A stretch of 64,000 nucleotides of DNA from assembly GCA_951394405.1 (NCBI GenBank), contig OX596338.1:4464001-4528000 (forward strand), read 5' to 3'. Each line of letters opens with the position of its first letter. Position 1 is the stretch's first letter. This stretch comes from Coprinellus micaceus (Eukaryota; Basidiomycota; Agaricomycetes; Agaricales; Psathyrellaceae). This document shows, in pieces, positions 1-12,450 of the stretch. The notes under the pieces were generated by a model. The model had not been told where the DNA came from. It saw only the letters and a list, made by a program, of their open reading frames with translations, and did not search any database. Made by a program: the position numbers and the translations under genes.

Positions 1-1010
1 TGGCACTCCTTCTGCTTCCATGGGAGATCTACCTACAACAGGCACCTAATTCTGATGCACGTTGGACTCTGGATACGTGGATACGTGTTGGCGCCGCCAT
101 ATATGGCCAATCAGTCGCGATGTTCATACTCTCATACTTGAGAATCTTCCAAGACGTTTCCCAAGGAGCGTAACTGGAACTGCTGTGGGATTTGTGATTC
201 GCAAAGTTGAATTGGGATCGTAAGGGTAGCGTATATGCTGACAGCCGCAGTGGGGTTCTATGCGACTGTAGCGGCGACACGGAGGCGATGCCCATTAAGC
301 AATCCCAGAGACTATATGGATCGGACGGGTGCCCAAGCAACTAACAGTTGCCCAACGCAGTCGACGTGAATGAGAAAAATGCCCAAAACGAGTTGGAAAA
401 GACTTTCCAAACCAACGTCTGCTCTTCACACGTCCCAATCCGGTACTAGGTGGTAAGGCACTAGGGCCCCAGTGGGCAAGTATGGGCTACAGCACGTACG
501 GCCAAATTCTGATGGCGTTACGGGATGGATCTACGGGCTCAAGCCCAGTGTGAGGCCAGAGCGGATCCTGTAACACTGCCAAATTTTGGCCGTACGGGCT
601 ATTGCCCAGAGTAGCCGAATGGGGCCTGGAGTGCACACGACGTCCGCATGACTAAGGTGGGAGAATTTCTTGGGGTGATGAATGGAAGCTGACGTTTCCC
701 AATATTCAACTGTATTAGGCGCCCACTGCGGTCGCCAGGGTGTCCGTCACATCTGCCTCGTTCAATAGCTGGAGTACGGGATCTCAATCGCCGCCCCGCG
801 TCAATGTCACTCAAATGTCGCGGTACGACATTTTCCCTTGCTTGGATAAGGGCCAGATCCCTGGTCGCCCAACTAAGTAGAATTAAGCGCCCATGTCCAA
901 GAACGTATCATTCAGGGGGAAAAGATGTGAACAGAATAGAAGATGGAGTGCCCTGTGATTCATGCGAAGAGTACGGCGATGAGGATTCCCCATTAAGGAC
1001 AACAAATGTC

Positions 1011-1022
1011 CTGTATAAGTAG
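1011..1022 (+). promoter_or_regulatory. TATA-like box of membrane-protein gene copy 1
   Basis: The motif GTATAAGTA lies about 75 bases before the start codon at 1091. The same motif sits at the matching place in front of copy 2 (about 7033) and about 95 bases before copy 3 (about 31116), while the surrounding sequence has diverged more. That conservation suggests a core promoter element. Confidence 0.6.
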
Positions 1023-1090
1023 GATAGGACCCGCCCCTTTGATAAGCAGACGTCCTGTATTCGCCTACCAAACTTGATTTCCTCCCACCA

Positions 1091-3253
1091 ATGTCCCAAG
1101 ACAACAGCTCTCGCCTTCCCAGCCAAGGACGCCGACGGCCGTGGTGGATACCGCAATTCTTCCTATCCCCAGCACTATCTTTGTTCTTCCTGCGATTCGC
1201 CGTGGCATCATCGATCGTGACGGCCGGGTTCACGATCTATTATGCCTCTGGTGCATTCCTCAAAGGCAGTCAGTATCAGTTCTTGGTTGGGAATCGGGTG
1301 GCGGCTCTTACCGTTGGACCACTTACCATGGCTCACCATATTGGAACGTACGTATGCCTCCTCCCCGTGCAGATTCCGAGCTGATCAGATTTATTTTCAG
1401 GGCTTTTGGACCGAGGCTCTTTCCCCTCCCGATGAGGGTTGACATCATCTTACTTGTGGGAGAGGTTGCTTGTACGTGCCAGCTCGATTGGGTCCCAAAC
1501 CGACCTGACTAATGCAGAGGCACAGACCACATCTACAGAGTTGGAACCCTTCTCACTCGCAATGGAAGTGTTGGGGCTATATGGCTCGGGGAGGTTTCTC
1601 TGTTGTATCTAATCGGCCTGTGGTTCCTGGCATTCAGCATTCTTGGCCTGCTCATCACCAGAATATTCCAAATGATCAACGGCAGCAGCGAGTATTCGAG
1701 GTGGAAGACAGTGGACGTGGCGGGCATTCGCACGGATCCGTGGTGGAGATATCCGGCTCACGCGATGTTCGGGAGGAGGATATGGGACCAAGGCGTACCG
1801 TGAGTCAAAAACCGCTCCTCAACGTTCACCAGGCTCAACCAAGTTGACGCATTGTCCCTAGCGGGGAGTCGATGTGGCTATCTAGACTGCGTGGTGTCCT
1901 TGCTCTGGTGTCAGTTTGTGCGCTAGTCGCATTCGGTGTCTACCAGTCCATAATCGCGCCCATCTCGGAAATGGGGATTACTCCCTACCGTCGGTATCGC
2001 GCCGCATTTCTCGCCCAGGACATGACCGAGATTTTGTCGTCTGTGTCATGGAGCGTCATACTGGTGAGTCCCTCTGTCCCACTCTCTCGCAGAGCATTCG
2101 GCCCGCATCTCATCTTCAACAATACTCCCTCAGGTATGGCAAAAGCACTACGATCCCATCACTGATCTACCTCTTGCCTATGACCTGGCAGATTCGGTTA
2201 GTGCGGTTGCTCGATGGGACCTCACAGGAGAAGAGCAAGTGCAGTGCTCTGTAGCGAGCGTTCAAATCGGGATATTGGGCCTTGAGCCCAATATAACCGA
2301 TGTGGCTCAGGTGGTGTGTCCCTTGAAGGATTCGTCAACCCAGCTGTCCTTCTGGGATTTCCCCAACTTCTTCCTCAGCGTCAACTTTACAGACGTATAT
2401 GGGCCTGTGTTCCCAGGATCGCATCCGAGCTTCGCACCCCATTCTGTGCGAGTGTACGTTGGCCTGGTCCGACAGCTGGAGACAGTGATCAAGACAACGG
2501 AGCCCATCTCACTCTTCCCGGGAAGTCACATTATGAGCGTTATACACCCGATGGTTCGTCAAAGGCTGAAGCCCGCGACACTTGGTACACTTGGGTTCGA
2601 GGCAGGTGTCTCTCCATCAACTCCTCCAAGCGCCGTACTAACCGGTTTAACATATATAGTCGCAAGAGAGCTTCATGATAGCCACCGTGGCCCAAACGCT
2701 GCCGAACCACTACCTACGCGACGAACTCGACCTAAACATATCCTCGATCGCCCTTACTTTGCAGAATGTTAACGGGGAGTGGGACCTCATGCAAGACTAC
2801 CGCAGCAAGTCTGTCCTCTCCGGTTTATCAGCAACGGGCGGTCTGGGCTCCCTTTTGAGTACCGTCCTCGTCATGTTCCTTGGGATGTCTCTCCTTGGAG
2901 CCGTGCTTCGTACGTCGTTGGTCGCATCTTTCAAGCTTATGTCTAACTACACATGATCTCGATTAGGCACCAAACCCAACAGCCCATTTGGCTTCTTGCA
3001 CAATGTTCGATCTGTCCAAACCGACATGGTCGCCGAGTGCGATCGGCGATACCCTGGGCTGAGGAGGGAAATAGAAAGGGCGGAGAAAGATCCCGGAGTT
3101 GTTGCTTACCTCCTCAACACGCTTATTGATCTGGAGGCACTTGGGTACGGCGTACGTGGCCCGGATGCGATGGAGCTTCCTCAGCCGCGAGGTACGCACA
3201 GCGGACATTTACATGATGAGGAGAAGGACGAGAATACGCCCGTCGATAGATAA
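1091..3253 (+). CDS. Multi-pass membrane protein of unknown function, copy 1
   Basis: Seven exons give a 602-residue protein: 1091-1347, 1401-1471, 1526-1799, 1862-2063, 2134-2601, 2660-2909, 2967-3253. All junction phases agree and the introns are 52-70 nt. The N-terminus (SLFFLRFAVASSIVTAG) is hydrophobic. Further membrane segments lie in exon 3 (LLYLIGLWFLAFSILGLLI), exon 4 (VLALVSVCALVAFGVY) and exon 6 (LLSTVLVMFLGMSLLGAVL). Between the last two is a soluble domain of about 160 residues with Cys residues and an NFT sequon, probably on the outer or lumenal side. A charged tail follows. Intron 5 (2602-2659) starts with GC instead of GT, the only choice that keeps the frame. I recognise no named domain. 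The family is present three times in this window; copies 1 and 2 look intact. Confidence 0.82.
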
Positions 3254-3419
3254 CAACTGTCAATATGCGCACCCGGTGTTGTTCTCTCGCGTTGGACTCG
3301 ACCCATCGTCTTTTGTGCACGCAGTTGCCGGTACTGGACTTCGTTCTATGCCAGTTGATTTATCTACCTATTACAGTAGTGTGTTGATATATTGCCCTAC
3401 GTCGTGACGAGGAGACCTA

Positions 3420-5300
3420 ACAGATAAGAAATGGACGAACTGCCGCTAAGAAAACGTTGGAAGAATGAACGAACGAAGCATACGATATCCAACATATGAT
3501 GCGCACCTGGAAATTCGAACGAAAAGCAGTAAGGAGACAGCGCAGAGGCGCAGAGTGCGGGAATGGAGGAATGGGAAGAACGAAGTGGCTGGACCCCGCG
3601 AAGCGGAGAGCGTGGGCGCTAACCCCAACAGAGATGGATAGGCCATTATAGCAACGACGGAGGCCATTCTCCCGCCTCCGACCTTGTGTATGGCGAGATC
3701 ATACCGGATGTGCGGGCGAAGCTGGCGTCCGGGAGTGGGGCGTGTAGTCTTCTGGGGAGGTCTGCAACGACGTGAGCTTGATGTTCGGGGGGCTGAGAGA
3801 GGAAGTGGAACGGGTTGCGGAGAAATAGATGGGGGGAAATTGGGAAAGGGATGAAAGAGGGAGAAGGAAAGCGAAAGCGAACGTACCTTCCGTACGCCCT
3901 CGACATCTCCACGCACAGTGCGTCGTTCTCGTTCGTTTCGTGGCATCCACTTCTTACTTCCCAGTACTCTGGCCGTTTCAGATAGCACCGTTCGTAGTGG
4001 AGTCGTTTTGGGAGTGTGGAGGGTTGAGAGCGGTACTACTAGTAGTACGTCCAACGAGGCTCGATAGTAACGCTAGATATAAGCCTGGAGGGAGATACAT
4101 CAGAAAGCTGGTCGAACGAGCAGGGTGGAGGATGTAGAGAACGGGATATGTTTGGGAAAGAAAGGGCGCGGGCGAACGCAAATGAGGCGGCGAGGCTGTG
4201 CCTCAGGCATATGAAACGGTGGCACGAGGAAGAGAAGTGAAAAAAGAGGAAGAGGGCAATAAGGATAACGACGAAGCGCCCACTGTGTGTTGAAGCGAAG
4301 GCGGGGAGGGTCGGAATTAAAATCGTGGTCAAAGGAAGCATGATTAGTACTTACCGAGAGATGGACTCTAGGTCTCCAACGGGCAAGGTCTCCAACAGGG
4401 TGGAGGCGTCCGTATTAACCTTCGCGTTCGCCCTTGTTTCGGCCTGGTTCGCAGCTGGTGTTCGGTTGAATGTTGAGCCGTTGCGAGAAGCGAAACGGAG
4501 GAAGGCGCTCATCGCCCGATGACGAATTGAGTGCGAGCCCATCGACCTCATGAGGCGTGGTTACAAGAACAGGTCGTATTTCGACTTCGAGAGGCCAGGT
4601 CAGCCTCGCGTTGGGCGACGACGGACAGCCAATGGGCGCTTGCGTCGGCGCTCAGATCCTCGTGTTCCTACTTCCTGGGCTCCACTGGCAGACGTCGGGA
4701 ATCAAGGTGCGACAGGAGAGAAGGGAAGGTCATGGCCGTTGAAATGAAAGGATGCCACTGAATTGGGGTCGCGATTAGCTTCGTGTGAAGAGGCGCTCTA
4801 GTTCATTTTGGGACGAGGGGCGCAGTGGCGGCAAGGTGCGTGGGAGATCGCTTCCCCCATTGAGACAACGCGGGAGAAGGAAGGCAATGCCTTGGGCCCG
4901 CTTCTTTGAAGTTGAGTCTATAAGCGGCCGTTATGAATCGTTCGATAACCTCGGTAAGGGGAAAGGTCGTTCTCCAGTGGAGGCCAACCTGGGTACTCTC
5001 TGCTCGCCCTTCCTTCACCACTTCCATCCAGGCGCGACACCCAAACGACTTCTAGACCCCAAATGTACCTACCTGGCCTACACGTCAACGCGCTCCGGGT
5101 GCCAAGCTGAGGCGTCCAGTTCCGTTGCGATGGGTGGGCCCTTTGGCGCCCAGCCACCCAGCATCATAGATCCAGGACTTTGACGCCACCTCCCCCCAAG
5201 CGGATTTGCATTCCCGGTGTGGGGTCCGGTGAGTTTTCTGTGTCTGTATCGACGGAGGAAAACATGATTTTGAACCAATTCTTCGGTTACTAAGAGCTGC
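3420..5300 (-). other. 3' block of unit 1, possible unidentified or decayed minus-strand gene
   Basis: This block is conserved with about 10720-12450. On the minus strand both copies keep short stretches that look like exons next to good splice donors: a segment ending GDLESISR before a GTAAGT near 4353 (copy 2 ends LRTVLR before GTAAGT near 11720), and RRTVRGDVEGVRK before GTACGT near 3885 (the same in copy 2). No continuous gene could be built: several frames are open at once and stops interrupt the joins. It may be a rapidly diverging gene, a relic, or non-coding sequence. No function is proposed. Confidence 0.35.
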
Positions 5301-7030
5301 GGGGTACAGCAATTAATCTACTTGGTGTGAAACGACATTGCATCAGAACAGAACCCAAGAATTCAAGACATTCAGCATGTATTATCCACTCGGGGACTGA
5401 GGCTTCACCGAGCGCTCAAAGGCGACTTGGCCGTACGCCCTACCCACATCCATGCGCGGGGCTATCGTGATGATCCTGGGCAGAGGGTTATGTAAAGCAG
5501 CTTAACCGAATGGGAGCTTAAGCCCTATTGCGGGGCGGGGATAATGGCAGTGCTGATCCCTTCTGAATGATTGGGCGCTTATTGTCCTCACACCGCAATG
5601 TGGCGTGTCCAAGATCCATTGCCTTTATCGTGAATTTCAGCTGGCCCTATCGCTCTCCTTCCATAGGAGACCAACGTGCGACAGACAACAATTTGATGCA
5701 TGTTGGGCTCTAGATCTCTAGGTCACTTGCGAAGTATGCATACATCGCATTGGGCTTGAAATGTAAATACACTTGTGCGGAGACAATCCCGACGAACGCC
5801 TCGATAATCCCTTTCTGAAGGGCCTTGTACCGATCCCCGCACCAGATGATATGCTTGCGTGCCTCGTGCCCCGACTACCCGGCCCACCCCTTGACGCCGA
5901 GACCAAGATTCTGACAGTGCGAAAAGCCACCAGAGCTGGTCGCTACATGGGCCTCACCTGTCAGGCCACGCTTGAATTTAAATTATAAAGTGCTCTGAAG
6001 CACGATGTCTCGTAGTTGGTTCAGGGGTCCTAACGGCAGAAGGCACAGGTATCCAGGGTAGGATAAGCGGCACGGCTCTGGAGGCCAAATGAAAGGATCT
6101 CAGCCACTGCCCTGCATCCGCGGGGGGAACGGCACCCCCGAGACAAGAGAATTCTACAAACGAAGACTGTTTGGGATGTATGCGAAGGTTGCCCGCACCA
6201 AGAAGATGTATGGAGATCATCCTAATTTGACCCGATACGTACGCAGGAGCACTCGAACCGTCGAAGTTGCCTACAAATTCATTTCGCCCAGTATAGGCAC
6301 GATATGGATACGTGTTTGTGGGGCCGTTGGCTATCGAGCAGTCGCAACATACATAGCATTGCAAAAACCCCTACAAGTGGTTACGCAAGAGGCTCAATTC
6401 AAGTTCAATGCATGCTGTGGAGTTTACATCCCGCAGAGTGGCGCTGACAGCCAGCACGGCGAAGGTGATGTGGAGGCGACGAGCACAAACGATGAGGCCA
6501 TATAAATTATAGAGATCAAGCAGACGCGTACCAAGACCACTGGAGGAGTGAAGAAACAACGTATGGCAGGTCTTCATGAATAAACAAGGAGCCCAAGACC
6601 ATTTTGAAACATCTTCGCGGACCAACTCATGGTAGATATGCGTCCCAAATTGATGCTGGGCGGTAAGGTACCAGCGTACCGGTAGGCCCCGCATTAAGCT
6701 CGGGCGGGAGACCCCTTGCGGGGCTGCATTCCAGCTGATGTTTCCAAGGGCGGTACTGTATTAGGCGCCTACTGGTATCAGAAGCCTGTCCGTCACAACT
6801 GCGTCATTCCGCAGGTGAAGTACGGGGATCTCAATTACCGCACGACGCCAATCTCATTCCATGTTGAGACGCTGAGTTTTCAATGTGTTTGGGTCTTGAT
6901 CCCAGAGGCGGGAGCCCAGATCTCTGATCGCCCAAATAGGTAGCATTAAGCGCCCATGTTCACAAATGCATACATTCATTCCTGTGGAGAGAAAAGCGAT
7001 GTGAATTCCCCATCAAGGACAGCTAACGTA

Positions 7031-7042
7031 CTGTATAAGTAG
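7031..7042 (+). promoter_or_regulatory. TATA-like box of membrane-protein gene copy 2
   Basis: GTATAAGTA lies about 85 bases before the start at 7124, in the same setting as copy 1. A GCGCCCA motif sits about 175 bases before the start codon, as it does in copy 1. Confidence 0.6.
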
Positions 7043-7123
7043 AATGGGACCCGCTGCTGGATCAGCCAACGTGCGACGAACCATCTCCTGTATTGAACCA
7101 CCAAACTCGACCTCGTCTCACCG

Positions 7124-9247
7124 ATGGCCCATGTCCACAGCTCCCACTTTCCCAACCAAGCACGCCGACCGCCGTGGTGGGTGCCACAGTTTTTCCTGTC
7201 TCCAGCACAGTCTCTATTCTTCCTGCGATTCGCCGTGGCATCATCAATTGCGACTGCCGGATTGACAATCTATTTTGCGTCTGGTGCATCCCTCAAAGGC
7301 AGCCAGTATCAGTACTTGGTCGGGAATCGGTTGGCGGCTCTCATCGTTGGACCCCTCACCATGGTCCACCATGTTGGAACGTACGTATCCTACCTCACTA
7401 TTTAACCTCTGAGCTCATCCGATCGATTCTTAGGGCTTTTGGGCCCAGGATCTTTCCGCTCCCGATGAGGGTCGACATCGTCTTGCTTGTGGGAGAGGTT
7501 GCCTGTAAGTACCCGTTCGACCGTGTCCCAAACCGGCGTGGCTAATGCGGATGCACAGATTACCTCTGCAGAGTTGGAACTCTTCTCACTCGCGAAGGAA
7601 GTGTTGGGGCTGTCTGGCTCGGGCAGGTTCCGCTTCTATATCTGGTCGGCCTATGGTTTCTCGCATTCAGCGTTCTCGGCCTTCTCATCACCAGACTATT
7701 CCAAATTATTGACGGCAGTAGTGAGTATACGAGGTGGAAGCCGGTGGACGTCGCTCGCATCCGCACAGATCCATGGTGGAGATATCCGGCACATGCGATT
7801 TTTGGAAGGAGAATATGGGACCAAGGTGTACCGTGAGTCCCAAACCCCTCTTCAATGTTCGCAAGGGTCAACAGCTGATCGTCCATAGCGGGGAGTCGAT
7901 GTGGCTATCTAGGCTACGTGGAGTCCTCGCTCTGGTCTCAGTGTGTGCGCTAGTCGCATTCGGCGTCTATCAGTCTATAATAGCGCCCATTTCGGAAATG
8001 GGAATGACTCCCTACCGTCGGTATCGAGCTGCCATTCTTGACCAGGACAAGACCCATATTTTATCGTCTGTGGAATGGAGTGTAATACTGGTCAGTCTCT
8101 CTTGCTTACCCTCTCGCGAAGCTTTTGGCCTATGTCTCACCTTCAACGATATTTCCTCAGGTATGGGAAAAGCACAGCGATGCCAGCACTGGTCTAGATC
8201 TTTCCTACGATCTGTCGGACTCGTTTCTTGCAGTCGCTCGCTGGGACCTCACAGGAGGAGAAGAAGAATTGTGCTCTGTAGCGAGCGTTCAAATCGGCAT
8301 CCCGGGCTTTGACACAAACGTGACCGATGCGGCTCGGGTGGTATGTCCCATGCAGTATTCGTCAACCAAATTGGCCTTCTGGAATTTCCCCAACTTCTGG
8401 ATCAGTGTCAACTTTACAGACATAGTCGGGCCCGTGTTACCGGGATCGGAGCTGAGTTTCGCACCCCACTCCATGCGAGTGTATGTTGGGCTGGTCCGAG
8501 AGCTCGAGACAGTGATCATGACAACCGAGCCCATCTCACTCTTCCCGGGAAGTCACATTATGAGTGTTATACACCCAATGGTTCGTCAAAGGCTGCAGCC
8601 TGCGACGCTTGGTACCCTTGGATTTGAGGCAAGCCCGTCTCCATCAACTCCTCCATGCGCCGTACTAACCCGTTTCATATATGTAGTCTCAAGAGAGTTT
8701 CATGATAGCTACCGTGGCCCAAACGTTGCCGAACCACTACCTACGCGATAGACTCGACCTAAACATGTCCTCGATCTCCCTTACTTTGCAGAATGTCAAC
8801 GGGGAGTGGGACATCATCCAAGACTACCGCAGCAAGTCCGTCCTCTCCGGTTTATCAGCAACGGGCGGTCTGGGCTCCCTTTTGAGCACCATCCTCGTCA
8901 TGTTCTTCGGGATGTCACTCATTGGAGCTGTGCTTCGTATGTCATTAGTTTCATCTTTCAAATATCTGTCTAACTAGCCGTAATCACGATTAGGCGCCAA
9001 ACCCAACAGCCCATTTGGGTTCTTGCATAATGTTCGGTCTGTCCAAACCGACATGGTCGCCGAGTGCGATAGGCGATACCCTGCGCTGAGGAGGGAAATA
9101 GAAAGGGTGGAGAGAGATCCCGGGGTTGTTGCTTACCTCCTCAACACGCTCATTGATCTGGAGGCCCTTGGGTACGGCGTACGTGACGCGAATACGATGG
9201 GGCTTCCCCCGGCGCAAGCTACGCTGTGGGGACCCCGACCTGTCTGA
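7124..9247 (+). CDS. Multi-pass membrane protein of unknown function, copy 2
   Basis: Seven exons give 591 residues: 7124-7380, 7434-7504, 7559-7832, 7889-8090, 8161-8628, 8687-8936, 8994-9247. Exons 1-6 have exactly the same lengths as in copy 1 (257, 71, 274, 202, 468 and 250 nt), so selection has held the reading frame since duplication. The membrane segments and soluble domain match copy 1. The tail after VEALGYG-type sequence is different and shorter. Intron 5 (8629-8686) starts with GCAAGC, close to the usual GC-AG donor. Function is unknown; the layout (hydrophobic N-terminus, several helices, one large soluble loop, charged C-terminus) fits a plasma-membrane or endomembrane protein. 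Confidence 0.82.
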
Positions 9248-10720
9248 GTGTGGCACCATCTCGCATTCCTTCACACGACCGTTCTTGGAAGTACTCTTTC
9301 CTTTGTCCTTTTTGTATCCATGATCCCCAAACTTCGGACTTCGTATTTATCGACTGTAGCGTACCTGGAACTTTCCCTTATGTTATCCCCCACTCCCCAC
9401 TTCCCCTCCTTCGCTCCAGATGTAGCCACCTATTTGTTTGTTTCACGACGAGTTCCTGAGACCGGCTCAGCAAACCCCTGAACACCCCTCAGCGGCTCTT
9501 GCGCTCTTATAACGCCCAGTGGACGTTTACGGGATGAGGAGAACGGGGGTCTGCAAATACACCTGGTGATCAACAGCAACTGTCCATACGCGCACTCGGC
9601 GTTGTTCCGTCGTGTTGGACTCAACGCATCGTATTCGTTGCGACCTCGTGACGAGGAGAGCCAAGTACCACCGAAGCTCGAGAACGAGGGGTAAACACAG
9701 CGTGCAGAGTTATTGCTGGGTACACCACTTAATAGATTGTGGAGCTGAAGTGCCGCCATGAGCTTACGAGGAACTTTTATCAGAGCCTGGAAGCCCATTA
9801 ACGCAATTGGAGAACGGCTGCGGGTAAATTGGTACGACCTTCATTAGGAGTACGCTTTCCTTAGGTAGGTAGGCACTGTAGGTTGTTAACGGTGCAGGGT
9901 CCTCCTCCGGAACAGCTGGTGTCCACACATGAAGGGCGATTTTGACTGTCGCTCCAGTCAGTACGAACACTGACCCCTGGAGATAGGCGAGTGGGTCGGT
10001 GCTTGCGACGCTTAGCGCGCTGTCCCCTGAGGAACACAGGCGGCTGCAGTTTTGCAGCACATACAACCAAAGGAAACTTCGCTGAAAATCTCCTTGCCTA
10101 AACCGAGACTTCGCCTCAGCGCAGGACTTTCAACCGGATCATTTCGCAAAGCTCTTCTTCGAGCGTTTTATACGACTGCAGACCCGTCAGCACAGCGTAA
10201 GAGGTAGACACGGGGGTAGGGCTTGGAGCGAACGGTTCAAATCCGACGTCCTATGATTGGGCAAACGATATATGAACAAAGAGCGGATGAATGGAAGGTG
10301 AAGCGCGTAGGGAACGGTCGGCAGACATAGAAGGGAAAGGTGTGATATAAAGGTAGTGGAAGAGCGCGATGTCGACCGGAGGCGTAAAAAACAGGCAGAT
10401 ACTCAAAAAAGGCGATTAGATGGGTCCATCGAGTGAATTATGAAGACCAATAGAACACAAACTAGAATAAACTGTCGATGATGTAAGGTAGAGCCCCATT
10501 TCGGGCGTACCAGTAAAGGTGGCGTCGATGTTCGACCAACCGCGAAAGAAAAGTAATTGAGGAAACGAAGGAACTGACGCCGCGGGGTGGGACGAAGGAG
10601 GTGGAGTGAAACGAGGATGGTGATAACAAGCGAAGACAAGGAGTGCCATCTCGTGATGGCGCCGCAAACACAATCCAGGACGAATTGAAGAGTAAATGAA
10701 GGATTGCGAAGAATCGAGCT
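9248..10720. other. Unit-2-specific intergenic sequence
   Basis: This is about 1.4 kb between the copy 2 gene and the conserved 3' block, with no counterpart in unit 1. Short open frames occur on both strands, but none has a convincing start, splice pattern or domain. A GGTTCAAATCC string near 10225 resembles a tRNA T-loop but lacks pairing arms. Confidence 0.4.
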
Positions 10721-12450
10721 CATAGATGAAGAATGAACAAGTCACCGCCAAGAAGAGGTTGGAAGAATGAACAAACGAAGAATAGAAAATCCATAACGTA
10801 CGATGCGCACCTGGAAATTCGAACGAAATGCAGTAAACAAGGAGACAGCGCAGAGGCGCAGAGTGCGGGAATGGAGGAATGGGAAGAACGAAGTGGCTGA
10901 ACTCTGCGGAGCAGAAGTGCGCGGGCGCTAACCCCAACGGAGATGGAATAGGCCATTAGGGAAACGACGGAGACCATTCTCCCGCCTCCGACCTTGTGTA
11001 TGGCGAGTTCATACCGGATGTGCGACCGAAGCAGACGTCCGAGAGTAGGGCGGTTGTGTGGGACGTGTAGTCTGCTGGGAGGTCTGCAACGGGGTGAGCT
11101 TCATGTTCGGCGGGCTGAGAGAGGAACTGGAATGGGTTCCGGACAAATGGATGGGGGGAAGTTGGGGGAGGGATGAAGGAGGAAAGAAGGAAATCGAGAG
11201 CGAAAGCGAACGTACCTTCCGTACCCCCTCAACATCTCCACGCACAGTGCGTCGTTCCATTCGTTTTGTGTCATCCACTTCGTGCTTCCCGAAACCCAGG
11301 TCTCTGGCCGTTTGAGATAGTATCGTTCATAGTGGGTCGAAGCCTTGAATCAATACTTCCTGCGATGAAGGGTCGGTTCGAGTCGTGGGCGGTACCACTA
11401 CGTCCAATGGAGGTCGGTGGTGATGCTTGGTATCAGCCTGAGGGAGAGAAATACGTCAGCGGTGGTCGAAGGAGAAGGATGGATGAGAACAGGATGCTTT
11501 TGGGAACGAAAGAGCGGAAGGACGAATGAAGGCGATCGAGACGACGTGAGCCGTCTAAGGGAAATGAGGGAACAAAACCACGAAGAAGAGGGCTGGAAGA
11601 AGCTCCTTAGGAGACAAAGGAAGGAGGGGAAGGGACTACAAAGATAACGCCGAAGCGCTCACAGCTGGTCGAAGCGAAGGTGGGGAGGGTCGAAATTGTG
11701 ATCGTGGTCCATGGAAGACTTACCGAAGGACGGTGCGTAGATCTTCAACGCACAAGATCGTACACAACGCAGAGGTGCCCATCTTAACCTCCGCGTTCGC
11801 TCTTCTTTCGGTCTGCCTCGCATTTGGTGTGGGTTGAATGTCGAGTCGCTGCGAAAGGCTGAACGGAGGAAGGCACCGGTCGCCCGACAGCGACTTGAGT
11901 TTGCTCTTCGTTTCAAGATGCAAAAGGGCAGGGCACAGGGAGCCTATCGACCTTGTGAGGCTTGGATACAAGAACAGGTAGTCTTTCGACTTTGAGAGGG
12001 GAGATCAGCTTCGCGTTGGGAGACAGCAGACAGTGGGCGCCTGCGTCAGTGTTCGGGTCCTCGTCTTCCTTCTTCCTGGGTTTCGCTGGCAGACATCGAG
12101 AATCGAGGTGCGACGGGGAGAGAATGGAAGATCATGACCGTTGAAACGAAACGACATCATTGAATGGGTAACCTGGGGTCGGGATCTAGGCCCAGCGTCG
12201 TGTGAAGAGGCGCTGTAGTTCATTTGGGGAAGCGGGGCGGAGAGCTGTACATGCGTGGGAGAAGATATGGGCGGCAACGACTCAGGAAGGCGGAGACTGA
12301 ATTGACCAGAGTCATCTTCCTTTGTTTTTGACCATCGTGTGTTGGGACACCAGCTCACACCTGATGCCATATCCCGACTTACTCAGTTAGCAGCGAGACT
12401 AGACTCTCCCTGAGTTCATCTGCGCACCCGTCCTACAGGACTGGCAACCC
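10720..12450 (-). other. 3' block of unit 2
   Basis: This is the counterpart of 3420-4880. It keeps the same exon-like pieces and splice donors on the minus strand (near 11209 and 11720) but has no continuous gene. See the entry at 3420-5300 for the shared evidence. The sequence at 12450-13310 downstream also has long open frames in two plus-strand phases without recognisable domains. I make no gene call there. Confidence 0.35.

Larger units (their letters stand above)
1..5300. repeat. Tandem duplication, unit 1 (left end outside window)
   Basis: This stretch is paralogous to about 5640-12450. The match runs through the 5' flank (bases 1-90 resemble about 5650-5730, and 700-940 resemble 6745-6990), the membrane-protein gene, and a 3' block (3420-4880 resembles about 10720-12260). 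The coding parts are close to identical while the flanks have diverged, so the event looks old with selection on the gene. Bases 1-1010 contain no convincing gene; they hold upstream sequence with two GCGCCCA-type motifs near 720 and 888. Confidence 0.75.
5640..12450. repeat. Tandem duplication, unit 2
   Basis: This is the second copy of the unit that begins at or before base 1. It is in direct orientation, offset by about 6.03 kb at the membrane-protein gene and about 7.3 kb in the 3' block. The difference comes from about 1.4 kb (9250-10720) that has no counterpart in unit 1, so either an insertion here or a deletion there has changed the unit. The sequence at 5640-7000 is the matching 5' flank. 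I see no supported gene in it, although some frames hold hydrophobic stretches. Confidence 0.7.

Noticed and set aside
5978..6694. Minus-strand hydrophobic frames that might be a degenerate membrane protein, and a 138-codon plus-strand frame at 6089-6505
   Set aside because: Frames break repeatedly, no splice pattern joins them, and the family cannot be named.
10215..10250. tRNA-like GGTTCAAATCC string
   Set aside because: The flanking bases do not form a T-arm stem and no acceptor or anticodon arm is found at the right spacing.
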